Below, piece by piece: positions 47,835-54,894 of a DNA stretch of 64,000 bases. The notes below the pieces were generated by a model that was not told the DNA's origin, made no database searches, and worked only from the letters and a program-made list of their open reading frames with translations. Within the stretch, counting starts at the first letter, position 1. Every line of letters begins with the position of its first letter. A program made the position numbers and the translations under genes. Source of the stretch: Ectothiorhodospiraceae bacterium. Its GTDB lineage: Bacteria > Pseudomonadota > Gammaproteobacteria > HK1. The stretch lies in assembly GCA_024234875.1 (NCBI GenBank), contig JACKNM010000020.1, positions 1 to 64,000 on the forward strand, given 5' to 3'.

Positions 47835-49994
47835 TCAGCGGACGATGACGTCGTCGACGTTGCGCACCCGGGCCAGGCGCTCGACCAGGGTCTTCCAGTC
47901 TACTCGGTCGCTGTAGCCGACCACGTCGATGCGCGGCGGCCAGCCGCCCCCGCGCACGATGTAGTAGCCGCCGTCGTGGGGCGCGACGCCGCCCATCTCG
48001 CACACCCCGCGGCGAAGGCGGCAGCGGATGCCGAGTCGGTCGTACGAGAACTCCTCGAAGAAGCGCAGGAAGGTCGACGACACCACCGCACCGGTGCCAC
48101 CGAGGCTCGCGAGATTGTCCACCGCGCGCTGCGAGATGCGGTGGGCCGTGTCGTCGTCCTCCGGGGTCGCCAGCTCGGCGTCGAACGCGATCGGGCGCCA
48201 GTCCTCGAGCTCGAGACCGGCGATGCGTCCACCGAGCCGACCGGAGATGTGACCGAAGGACAGCGCGCGGGTCAGCGGCTCGAGCGAGAGTCCGTGCACG
48301 TCGATGTCGGCACGCAGCCTCGGCACCAACCCGAACGGCTCCTCGATGCGCAGTCCACGCACCTCGACCGTGCCGTCGAACAGCTCCGCACGCACCACCC
48401 CGTCGACTCGGAACACGCCGTCGGCATAGCGCACCACCGGCGCCCGCGCCGCCACCGTGCCGGGAAAGCCAGGCCAGCCGAGCGCCGCCGCCAGTCGCTC
48501 GAGACCGATCGGTCGCAGTGCCGCGTCGAGCCGGGCGGTGACCGACGGCGTCCCGATGCCCTCGACCTCGAGTCCCGAGAGCTCGACCGCGCCATCGAGG
48601 ATGGGGATGACCGCTGCCTCGTCCAGTCCCAACGCGTTCCCGCGCGCATGGAACGCGGCGCGGGCGGGTCCGACGTCGAGTCGGTAGAGCGCGCCCCCGC
48701 GCCAGGCGAGCCAGGACGGGGGCGCGGTGGCGCGCCCCCAGCTCACCGCGCCGTCCAGGCCGAGCACGCCGAAGCGCGCGGCCGCGTCCTCCACCGTCAA
48801 CCCCTCGATGGTGAGGGTGGCCTGCGCCACGCCGTCGTCGTCGAGCCGCGCGGAGCCACCCAACCGCCCGCCCTGCACGTCGAGGCCGGCAAGCGAGCTG
48901 CCGGCGAGCAACGGCTCGGCCAGCACGCGATACAGGGCGGTGGCGCCGGTGGGCGGGACGTCGACGGCGAGGTCGATCCGAGGCAGCAACGAGCCGGCCG
49001 CGCGCAGCTCGACCACGCCTGCCTGGGCCACGCGTGCCGCGTCGACGACGAGCGCCCCACCGGGCTGCCAGCGGGCGCTCAGCGTCGCCTCGAGCGGGTG
49101 GGTGCCGGCATCGACGAACACCGGATGGACGTAGAGCCCGCCGGCTCCGACGGACACCGCGGCGTCGAGGCGCCAACCGGCGCCGGCGTCGGCACCGTCG
49201 AGGGTCGCCGAGACCGAGAGTCCCTCGGCTGCGCGCAGACCGGTGGGGTCGGAGAGGTCGACCGCGGCGGCGGCGAGCTCGGCATGCAACCGACGTCGTC
49301 CCGGTCGGCCCTCGACCACGGCGCGGATGCGCCCGCTCGCGGCGCCGCGCGCGCTGACCTCGACGCCGGCGCTGGCGGCGACGCGGGCGAGCATCGCCGC
49401 GACGTCACCTTCGAGCGTCAGGGTGAGGCGCGGCGCCTCGGCCTTGCCGTCGACCGCGGCGCTGAGACGGGCGGCACCGAGGTCGAGACCGGTGAGCCGG
49501 GCACGGACATCGGCACCGTCGATCGCGAGCTCGAAGGCTGCCGGACGCGGGGTGACCCCGGGGGCCCGGGCGAGGACCTCGCCGTCGGCGCAGCGCAGGC
49601 TCGCCGCGCCCATGCTCCAACGCCCACAACGCACCGACACGCTCGACAACGCCGGCAGCGGAGGCGGCAGTGAGACCCGCTCGAGCTCGATGCGTGCACT
49701 CGGTGCCGACGCCGGCTCGTCCTCGTCGGCGCTCGGCCCGAGGGGGAGCACCAACTGCGCTCGCCCGATGCGGATGCCGTGGCCCTCGATCGGACCCGCG
49801 TCCAGGGTCAGCGTCGACCCGGCCGACGCCTCCGGCACGGCCAGCAGAGCGGCCAGGGCGAGGAGCGCCCACGACGCGCGCCGCGGCTGGCTTGGCCGAT
49901 GGCCGAGCCGTCGCGGCGCCCACTGGTGGACCCCGCCTCGCGCTCGCGAGCGCCCTTCAGGGCCACCACGGCCGGAAGGGTCGACCCTCGTCAG
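47835..49994 (-). CDS. ydbH: YdbH-like intermembrane lipid-transport (AsmA-like) protein
   Basis: A roughly 700-residue AsmA-superfamily bridge protein like E. coli YdbH (879), predicted to carry phospholipids between inner and outer membranes. A basic region and hydrophobic segment (RRASWALLALAALLAVPEASA) form the export or anchor signal; the rest is long amphipathic beta sequence ending in the C-terminal block FFEEFSYDRLGIRCRLRRGVCEMGGV and GGYYIVRGGGWPPRIDVVGYS, typical of YdbH. The start is uncertain. No ATG, GTG or TTG lies between the stop of the small gene upstream and the hydrophobic segment; the value given uses CTG at 49994, which overlaps that stop (CTGA). GTG at 49838 would cut the signal; GTG at 50081 would overlap the small gene. 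Confidence 0.8.
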   Translation of the reverse strand: MTRVDPSGRGGPEGRSRARGGVHQWAPRRLGHRPSQPRRASWALLALAALLAVPEASAGSTLTLDAGPIEGHGIRIGRAQLVLPLGPSADEDEPASAPSARIELERVSLPPPLPALSSVSVRCGRWSMGAASLRCADGEVLARAPGVTPRPAAFELAIDGADVRARLTGLDLGAARLSAAVDGKAEAPRLTLTLEGDVAAMLARVAASAGVEVSARGAASGRIRAVVEGRPGRRRLHAELAAAAVDLSDPTGLRAAEGLSVSATLDGADAGAGWRLDAAVSVGAGGLYVHPVFVDAGTHPLEATLSARWQPGGALVVDAARVAQAGVVELRAAGSLLPRIDLAVDVPPTGATALYRVLAEPLLAGSSLAGLDVQGGRLGGSARLDDDGVAQATLTIEGLTVEDAAARFGVLGLDGAVSWGRATAPPSWLAWRGGALYRLDVGPARAAFHARGNALGLDEAAVIPILDGAVELSGLEVEGIGTPSVTARLDAALRPIGLERLAAALGWPGFPGTVAARAPVVRYADGVFRVDGVVRAELFDGTVEVRGLRIEEPFGLVPRLRADIDVHGLSLEPLTRALSFGHISGRLGGRIAGLELEDWRPIAFDAELATPEDDDTAHRISQRAVDNLASLGGTGAVVSSTFLRFFEEFSYDRLGIRCRLRRGVCEMGGVAPHDGGYYIVRGGGWPPRIDVVGYSDRVDWKTLVERLARVRNVDDVIVR

Positions 49995-50197
49995 GCATTC
50001 ATCGCGCGGCGCTCGTTGCGCATCCGTTTCAGCAGTGCCTGGCGATCGCGCCGCAGCTGCCGGAGATAGGCACGGGCGCACTTCGCGCGCGGCTCGATCG
50101 ACCGCGGGCGAGCCTCCAACATGGAGTCCAACCGCTGGATCTCGGCCACCAGCTCGTCCTCGGTCCAGCCATGGGCGATCACGTGCGTGTGCAGCAT
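49991..50197 (-). CDS. small basic protein A, family unknown (paralogue of the gene at 50574)
   Basis: A 68-residue, Arg-rich, mostly helical protein without signal or membrane segment. AGGA lies eight bases upstream of the ATG at 50197. Its residues from about 14 on align without gaps to the small protein encoded at 50574-50768: shared identities include Leu, Ile and Asp in the first helix and the block C-A-x-A-Y-L-x-x-L-R-R. I do not recognise the family. It lies immediately upstream of the ydbH-type gene and may be co-transcribed with it. The paralogy is the main reason to believe it is a real gene. Confidence 0.7.
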   Translation of the reverse strand: MLHTHVIAHGWTEDELVAEIQRLDSMLEARPRSIEPRAKCARAYLRQLRRDRQALLKRMRNERRAMNA

Positions 50198-50291
50198 CGG
50201 CGGTGTCCTGTTGCGTAACCGCTGCGATCATCGTCCACGCACGGGGGAAGCTTGAGTGTCGTCGTGCGCCGACCCTCGGCCCCCGGCCCCC

Positions 50292-50309
50292 CTGTCGGAA
50301 TCCTTTACA
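50292..50309 (+). promoter_or_regulatory. PEP-CTERM-associated activator box (copy 2)
   Basis: CTGTCGGAATCCTTTACA matches the copy at 50426 at 16 of 18 positions and lies in the same orientation, 134 bases upstream of it. It overlaps a short inverted repeat (CCTTTA at 50302-50307, TAAAGG at 50314-50319). It sits in the 376-base gap between two divergent paralogous small genes, about 197 bases upstream of the sigma-54 promoter. Confidence 0.55.
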
Positions 50310-50425
50310 TTCCTAAAGGGACCCCGCATGGTTTGGTAACCCGTTGAGCACGCGAGGATTTCCACCCCCCCCGAGAACCCGTCGACAGGCATTGCGTGCG
50401 GTGCCGCACAAACGAACGGAGTCGG

Positions 50426-50443
50426 CTGTCGGAATTCCTTACA
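50426..50443 (+). promoter_or_regulatory. PEP-CTERM-associated activator box (copy 3)
   Basis: CTGTCGGAATTCCTTACA lies 63 bases upstream of the sigma-54 promoter at 50507, a usual distance for an enhancer-binding activator. It is nearly identical to the box upstream of the PEP-CTERM gene at 33498-33513 (15 of 16 positions) and to copy 2. The rest of the 50198-50573 gap shows no gene I can support. Confidence 0.6.
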
Positions 50444-50506
50444 AGGGATCCGGCGCCGGCCGCCCCGCGAAGGCGTCAAGCCTTTGTTTCCCGAGCGGAA
50501 AAGTAG

Positions 50507-50523
50507 TTGGCCCCGGTTTTGCA
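50507..50523 (+). promoter_or_regulatory. sigma-54 promoter of small gene B
   Basis: TTGGCCCCGGTTTTGCA has TTGG and TTGCA with the invariant GG (50509-50510) and GC (50521-50522) exactly 10 bases apart; only two scored positions deviate from consensus. Transcription would start near 50534, about 40 bases before the ATG at 50574. Confidence 0.7.
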
Positions 50524-50573
50524 TGACCACAGGTGTAGGACCTTCCGGTTCAAAGAAGACGGAGCACCAGCCG

Positions 50574-50768
50574 ATGCATAGCTACGCGAGATTCATGGAG
50601 ACCCAGCTGGAGCAGGACATCGCCACCATCGACCAGAAGATCAGCGCGCGCTCCAAGCCGCGTGACCTCAAGGGTCGCTGCGCCCAGGCCTACCTGAAGG
50701 CGCTTCGCCGGAACAAGGAAGAGTCCCTCGCGCTTCTGAAATTTCGCCGCGCCGAGCTACACTCTTGA
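50574..50768 (+). CDS. small basic protein B, family unknown (sigma-54 promoter)
   Basis: A 64-residue Lys/Arg-rich helical protein (MHSYARFMETQLEQDIATID, then ISARSKPRDLKGRCAQAYLK and a basic tail) with no signal peptide or membrane segment. GGAG lies nine bases upstream of the ATG. It is a divergent paralogue of the small protein at 49991-50197 and has a sigma-54 promoter with two upstream boxes also found at the PEP-CTERM gene. No known family is recognised. A single Cys in the conserved C-A-x-A-Y-L block is shared by both paralogues. A regulatory or RNA/DNA-binding role is possible but unsupported. Confidence 0.75.
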   Translation: MHSYARFMETQLEQDIATIDQKISARSKPRDLKGRCAQAYLKALRRNKEESLALLKFRRAELHS

Positions 50769-50784
50769 TTCGACGCGACGGCGA

Positions 50785-50917
50785 GCCCAGGATGTGCCGG
50801 CCGATGAGTGCCGGAGCCACCCGGGGAACCCCGTGGTGCCGAAGCCTTCGACGGCGCCCGTACGAGGAACGGTAAGGACGATTACGTTCCCTCCCGACGT
50901 ATCGTGAGTCCCTTGTC
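50785..50917 (+). other. structured 3' region between small gene B and its terminator
   Basis: About 150 bases separate the small gene's stop from the intrinsic terminator. They contain several inverted repeats: GGTGCCG/CGGCGCC around 50842-50865, and GGAACG/CGTTCC around 50873-50900 with a 13-base loop containing AAGGAC. Five GGA trinucleotides occur. This could be a long 3' UTR or a 3'-derived small RNA. No match to a known RNA family is claimed. Confidence 0.35.
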
Positions 50918-50919
50918 TC

Positions 50920-50945
50920 CCCCGCCTTCGGGCGGGGTTTTTTTT
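50920..50945 (+). terminator. intrinsic terminator after small gene B
   Basis: A perfect 7-bp stem CCCCGCC (50920-50926) / GGCGGGG (50931-50937) with a TTCG tetraloop and eight Ts (50938-50945). This is the clearest rho-independent terminator in the window. It ends the plus-strand transcript just before the convergent rimI gene. Confidence 0.92.
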
Positions 50946-50967
50946 GCCCCGCCGCCGCACCGACGTC

Positions 50968-51450
50968 TCAACCCCGCTCCGGCCCGGACAGCCGCCGCAC
51001 GAGCACCAGCGCGTCCTCGCGCCCCTGGCGGCCCGGGTAGTACCCGCGGCGCACCCCGATCTCGTTGAACCCCATGCCGGCATAGAGTCTGCGGGCGCGG
51101 TAGTTGCTCGGCCGCACCTCGAGCAAGACCGTACGCGCGCGCGCCCCCTCGGCGAGCTCGACCAGCCGCCCGAGCAACGCTCGCCCGAGCCCACGACCCT
51201 GGGCTGCCACGTCGATGCACAGGTTGAGGACGTGGGCCTCGCCGACCGCGACATGCATGATCCCGTAGCCGTCGATGCCGCTCGGGCGCTCGAGGACCCA
51301 GCAGTCGTAGCCCACGCGCAGGCAATCGCGAAAGACCCCGGGCGACCACGGGAACTCGTAGGCGCCACGCTCGATGACCACCACGCGGTCGAGATCCGCG
51401 TCCGACATCGGGCGAATCGAGCGCTCGGAGGCCTTCACCTGCGCGTTCAT
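50968..51450 (-). CDS. rimI: ribosomal protein alanine N-acetyltransferase RimI
   Basis: A 160-residue GNAT acetyltransferase, RimI family, which acetylates the N-terminus of bS18. The acetyl-CoA motif VAAQGRGLGRALLGRLVELA and the C-terminal ARRLYAGMGFNEIGVRRGYYPGRQGREDALVL segment are typical. The start overlaps the uracil-DNA glycosylase stop (ATGA). Confidence 0.93.
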   Translation of the reverse strand: MNAQVKASERSIRPMSDADLDRVVVIERGAYEFPWSPGVFRDCLRVGYDCWVLERPSGIDGYGIMHVAVGEAHVLNLCIDVAAQGRGLGRALLGRLVELAEGARARTVLLEVRPSNYRARRLYAGMGFNEIGVRRGYYPGRQGREDALVLVRRLSGPERG

Positions 51451-52217
51451 CGGTCACGCTCCAGCAACCGCATCACCCGGCGCAGGTCCTCCCACGCCTT
51501 CCACTTGTCCGCCGGCGTGCGCAGCAGATACGCGGGATGGTAGGTCACCACCACCGGCGTGCCGGTGGCGGCATGGACGTGCTCGCGTCCGCGCATGCGG
51601 CCGAGGGTCTCGGTCGACCCGAGCAGATTCTGCGCCGCCACCCGACCGACGGCGACGATGATACCCGGGCGGACCAGCTCGATCTGGCGGCGCAGGAACC
51701 GGCTGCAGGCCGCGACCTCCTCCGGTCTCGGGTCACGGTTGTTGGGGGGCCGACACTTCACGATGTTCGCGATGTAGACCGCTTCGCGGTCGAGGCCCAT
51801 CGCCCGCAACATGGCGTTCAGCAAGCGCCCGGCCCGTCCCACGAATGGCTCGCCCTGCCGATCTTCCTCCGCCCCCGGCCCCTCGCCGACGATCATCAGG
51901 CGCGCGCTCGGATCGCCGACACCGAACACGGTGTGGGTCCGCCCGGCCGCGAGCGCGCACGCCTGGCAATCCGCCACCACCCGCGCCAGACCGCCGAGAT
52001 CGAGCGCGCCGATGCCGGAGGGATCCATCGGCGCCGGGGTCGGGCTCGGCGGTGTCGGCACCGAGGTGACATCGGATGCGAGCGACCCGGCGCCGGCGGC
52101 CTCGGAAACCGGGGCGGCCACCCGCTCGACCGCGGCGTCGCGCCGGGCCCAGGCCTGAACGCCCATCGCCTCCAGATAGGCCTGGCGGAGCGTCGGATCA
52201 TCGACTCGCCGAGTCAC
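51447..52217 (-). CDS. uracil-DNA glycosylase, family 4-like
   Basis: A 256-residue uracil-DNA glycosylase of the iron-sulfur (family 4/5) type. The N-terminal ~70 residues are a Pro/Ala-rich extension often found fused in proteobacteria. The core has CQACALAAGRTHTVFGVGD, the active-site GEGPGAEEDRQGEPFVGRAGRLL, KCRPPNNRDPRPEE and a C-terminal HPAYLLRTPADK motif. Four Cys (in CQAC, KC and AAC) can bind a 4Fe-4S cluster. It excises uracil from DNA. It lies directly before rimI and eight bases after pssA. Confidence 0.92.
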   Translation of the reverse strand: MTRRVDDPTLRQAYLEAMGVQAWARRDAAVERVAAPVSEAAGAGSLASDVTSVPTPPSPTPAPMDPSGIGALDLGGLARVVADCQACALAAGRTHTVFGVGDPSARLMIVGEGPGAEEDRQGEPFVGRAGRLLNAMLRAMGLDREAVYIANIVKCRPPNNRDPRPEEVAACSRFLRRQIELVRPGIIVAVGRVAAQNLLGSTETLGRMRGREHVHAATGTPVVVTYHPAYLLRTPADKWKAWEDLRRVMRLLERDR

Positions 52218-52224
52218 CGGGGGC

Positions 52225-53031
52225 TCACTCCCGGCGCGCGCGCTCGTCTCCGACCAGCCCGCCCGTCCGCCGCCCGGCGCGGCGCCGGCGTAGCTGCACC
52301 AGGGTCAGGATCGGGCCCGACGCCGCATACGCGGCACAGGCTCCGAACAGCACCAGCGGCGGATCGGTCGAGACCAGGACGAACAGCAACAACACCGCGA
52401 GGACGGCCACGAACGGCACGCGACCACGGAGATCGAGATCCTTGAAGCTGTAGAACCTGACGTTCGAGACCATCAGGATCGCGGTGGCCACCGTCACCGT
52501 GAACACCACGACCGGCGCCTCCCCCGGGGCGACGCCATAGTCGGTCGACAGCCATACCAGCCCGGCGACCACTGCCCCCGCCGCCGGACACGGCAATCCC
52601 TGGAAGTAGCGGCGATCGGCGGTCCCGATCTGGGTATTGAACCGGGCGAGGCGGAGCGCGGTCGCTGCGGCGTAGAAGAACGCGGCCACCCAACCGAGCT
52701 TGCCGAGCCCGGAGAGCGCCCACTGGTAGGCCACCAGTGCTGGCGCCAGCCCGAACGAGACCACGTCGGAGAGGCTGTCGTACTCGGCCCCGAACGCGCT
52801 CTGGGTATTGGTGAGCCGCGCGATTCGGCCATCGGCGCCGTCGAGCACCATGGCCACGAAAATCGAGACCGCGGCGGCCTCGAACCGACCGCTCATCGCC
52901 GCCACGATGGCGTAGAACCCGGCGAACAGCGCCGCGGTGGTGAACAGATTGGGCAGGAGGTAGATGCCTCGGCGCTGCTTCTTCACGCCGGGCTGCTCGA
53001 CAACTGGCTCGGGGCCGTTGGCCTTGGTCAT
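52225..53031 (-). CDS. pssA: CDP-diacylglycerol--serine O-phosphatidyltransferase
   Basis: A 268-residue membrane PssA of the CDP-alcohol phosphotransferase type (subclass II), making phosphatidylserine for phosphatidylethanolamine. The catalytic motif DGADGRIARLTNTQSAFGAEYDSLSD fits D-G-x2-A-R-x8-G-x3-D-x3-D. About seven to eight helices. The start is the ATG at 53031. It follows ilvC on the same strand, 216 bases away. The pssA-after-ilvC order is common in gamma- and betaproteobacteria. Confidence 0.95.
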   Translation of the reverse strand: MTKANGPEPVVEQPGVKKQRRGIYLLPNLFTTAALFAGFYAIVAAMSGRFEAAAVSIFVAMVLDGADGRIARLTNTQSAFGAEYDSLSDVVSFGLAPALVAYQWALSGLGKLGWVAAFFYAAATALRLARFNTQIGTADRRYFQGLPCPAAGAVVAGLVWLSTDYGVAPGEAPVVVFTVTVATAILMVSNVRFYSFKDLDLRGRVPFVAVLAVLLLFVLVSTDPPLVLFGACAAYAASGPILTLVQLRRRRAGRRTGGLVGDERARRE

Positions 53032-53181
53032 CGTCGCCTCGCTCGCAGCCAGGGGTACGTTTTCCCGGAGACGCGCCCGATCACGCCGTGCATCGACGAC
53101 CGGGCGCGCCACACGGAACGCCCGAGATCGAGCATGCCTCACGCGGACAAAGGCTACAGGAGAACCGGCCTCGACACGAAA

Positions 53182-53206
53182 CCCGGGCGGCGAATCGCCA
53201 CCCGGG
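53182..53206 (-). terminator. terminator candidate after ilvC
   Basis: Two 11-base arms (53182-53192 and 53196-53206) pair at 10 of 11 positions around an AAT loop. On the minus strand the stem is followed by TTTCG, a short T-run. It lies 42 bases beyond the ilvC stop and probably ends or attenuates the ilvBNC transcript before pssA. Confidence 0.5.
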
Positions 53207-53247
53207 TCGCCTCGTGCCGTGGGCGCACGGGCGCGCGCCGACGGCGA

Positions 53248-54264
53248 TCAGTTCTTGCTGCGGTCGACGAGCTGCTTGGCCTTGATCCAGGGCATCATGG
53301 CACGCAGCCGTGCTCCGACCTCCTCGACCTGGTGGGCCTGGGAGATCCGACGCATCGCCTTCATCGTGGCGGTGCCACCCTGGTTCTCCAGGATGAACTC
53401 GCGGGCGAAACGGCCGGTCTGGATCTCCGACAGGATCTTCTTCATCTCGGCCTTGACGTGGTCGTCGACCAGGCGCGGACCGCGAGTGAGATCACCGTAC
53501 TCGGCGGTGTTGGACACCGAGTAACGCATGTTGGCGATCCCGCCCTCGTAGATGAGATCGACGATCAGCTTCACCTCGTGGACGCACTCGAAGTACGCCA
53601 TCTCCGGCGCGTACCCCGCGTCGACGAGGGTCTCGAAACCGGCCTGGATGAGTGCCGTCAGGCCACCACAGAGCACCACCTGCTCGCCGAAGAGATCGGT
53701 CTCGGTCTCTTCCTGGAAGGTGGTCTCGATGACGCCGGCGCGGCCGCCGCCGATGGCGCAGGCGTAGGACAGGGCGACGTCCTTGGCCTGGCCGCTGGCG
53801 TCGTTGGCGATCGCGATCAGCGCCGGAATGCCCTGGCCGTCGACATAGGTCGAGCGCACCAGGTGACCGGGGCCCTTGGGCGCGATCATCACCACGTCGA
53901 CGTCGGCGCTCGGCTCGATCTGGCCGAAGTGGATGTTGAAGCCGTGGGCGAAGGCGATCATGTTGCCGGCCTTCAGGTTCGGCGCGATGTCGTCGCGGTA
54001 GATCTTCGCCTGGTGCTCGTCGGGCGCCAGCACCATCACCATGTCCGCCCAGGCCACCGCGTCGGCCACCGACTTCACGGTGAGACCGGCGTTGCGCGCC
54101 TTCGCCTCCGACGCCGACCCCGGCCGCAGCCCGACAGTGACGTCGACACCGGACTCCTTGAGGTTGTTGGCGTGGGCGTGGCCCTGCGAGCCATAGCCGA
54201 TGACCGCGACCTTCTTCCCCTGGATCAGGGACAGATCCGCGTCCTTGTCGTAGTAGATGTTCAT
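53248..54264 (-). CDS. ilvC: ketol-acid reductoisomerase (class I)
   Basis: A 338-residue class I KARI, the second enzyme of valine and isoleucine synthesis. The N-terminal Rossmann domain (VAVIGYGSQGHAHANNLKESGVDVTVGLRPGS, where the Arg and Ser favour NADPH), MVLAPDEHQ, MIAPKGPGHLVR and the metal-binding C-terminal knot (ETDLFGEQVVLCGG) are complete. The ATG at 54264 gives the standard start MNIYYDKDADLSLIQGKKV. Third in ilvB-ilvN-ilvC. Confidence 0.97.
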   Translation of the reverse strand: MNIYYDKDADLSLIQGKKVAVIGYGSQGHAHANNLKESGVDVTVGLRPGSASEAKARNAGLTVKSVADAVAWADMVMVLAPDEHQAKIYRDDIAPNLKAGNMIAFAHGFNIHFGQIEPSADVDVVMIAPKGPGHLVRSTYVDGQGIPALIAIANDASGQAKDVALSYACAIGGGRAGVIETTFQEETETDLFGEQVVLCGGLTALIQAGFETLVDAGYAPEMAYFECVHEVKLIVDLIYEGGIANMRYSVSNTAEYGDLTRGPRLVDDHVKAEMKKILSEIQTGRFAREFILENQGGTATMKAMRRISQAHQVEEVGARLRAMMPWIKAKQLVDRSKN

Positions 54265-54349
54265 GCTCGACCCCTCGGTAGTCAGATGTGAGCGAATTGC
54301 CGAATCGAGCGCCCGGCGGCCACGTCGGCGCCGCGCGCGGTGACCTGGT

Positions 54350-54841
54350 TCAGACCCGCAGCGCCTTCTCGCCGCGGCCGATTCCGAGCGCGCCCGAGCG
54401 CACCACCTCGAGGATGATGCGGCGGTCGAGCACGTCGAGGAAGGCATCGAGCTTCTCGCCGGTGCCGGTGACCTCGATGATGTAGGAGGTCGCGGTGACG
54501 TCGAGCACGTGGGCGCGGAAGATGTCGCAGAGCCGCTTCACCTCGTCGCGCGAGTCACCGGTGGCGCGAACCTTGACGAGCATGATCTCGCGCTCGACGT
54601 GGCTCGACTCGGTGATGTCGAGCAACTTCACCACGTCGACCAGCTTGTTCAACTGCTTGGTGATCTGCTCGATGATCTCGCCGGAGCCCGAGGTCACCAG
54701 CGTCATCCGCGAGACGGTGGCGTCCTCCGTCGGCGCGACGGTGAGGGACTCGATGTTGTAGCCACGCGCGGAGAACAGCCCGGCAACGCGGGAGAGTGCT
54801 CCCGGCTCGTTCTCGAGGAGCATGGAGATGATGTGGCGCAC
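54350..54841 (-). CDS. ilvN: acetolactate synthase small subunit
   Basis: A 163-residue regulatory subunit (IlvN/IlvH), length as for E. coli IlvH. The N-terminal ACT domain is RHIISMLLENEPGALSRVAGLFSARGYNIESLTVAPTED; the C-terminal domain has FRAHVLDVTATSYIIEVTGTGEKLDAFL. It confers valine feedback inhibition. GTG at 54841 is chosen because it begins at the ACT domain, 53 bases after the ilvB stop. Confidence 0.96.
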   Translation of the reverse strand: MRHIISMLLENEPGALSRVAGLFSARGYNIESLTVAPTEDATVSRMTLVTSGSGEIIEQITKQLNKLVDVVKLLDITESSHVEREIMLVKVRATGDSRDEVKRLCDIFRAHVLDVTATSYIIEVTGTGEKLDAFLDVLDRRIILEVVRSGALGIGRGEKALRV

Positions 54842-54894
54842 GGCGCGATTTCCTCTGGCGTCGGGAGAGCGGGCGGGTCGTCCTCGACCTTCGG

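Noticed and set aside
50334..50350. Second sigma-54-like element (TTGGTAACCCGTTGAGC) in the small-gene gap.
   Set aside because: The spacing is 11 bases and the -12 block is TTGAGC, so it fails the core consensus.
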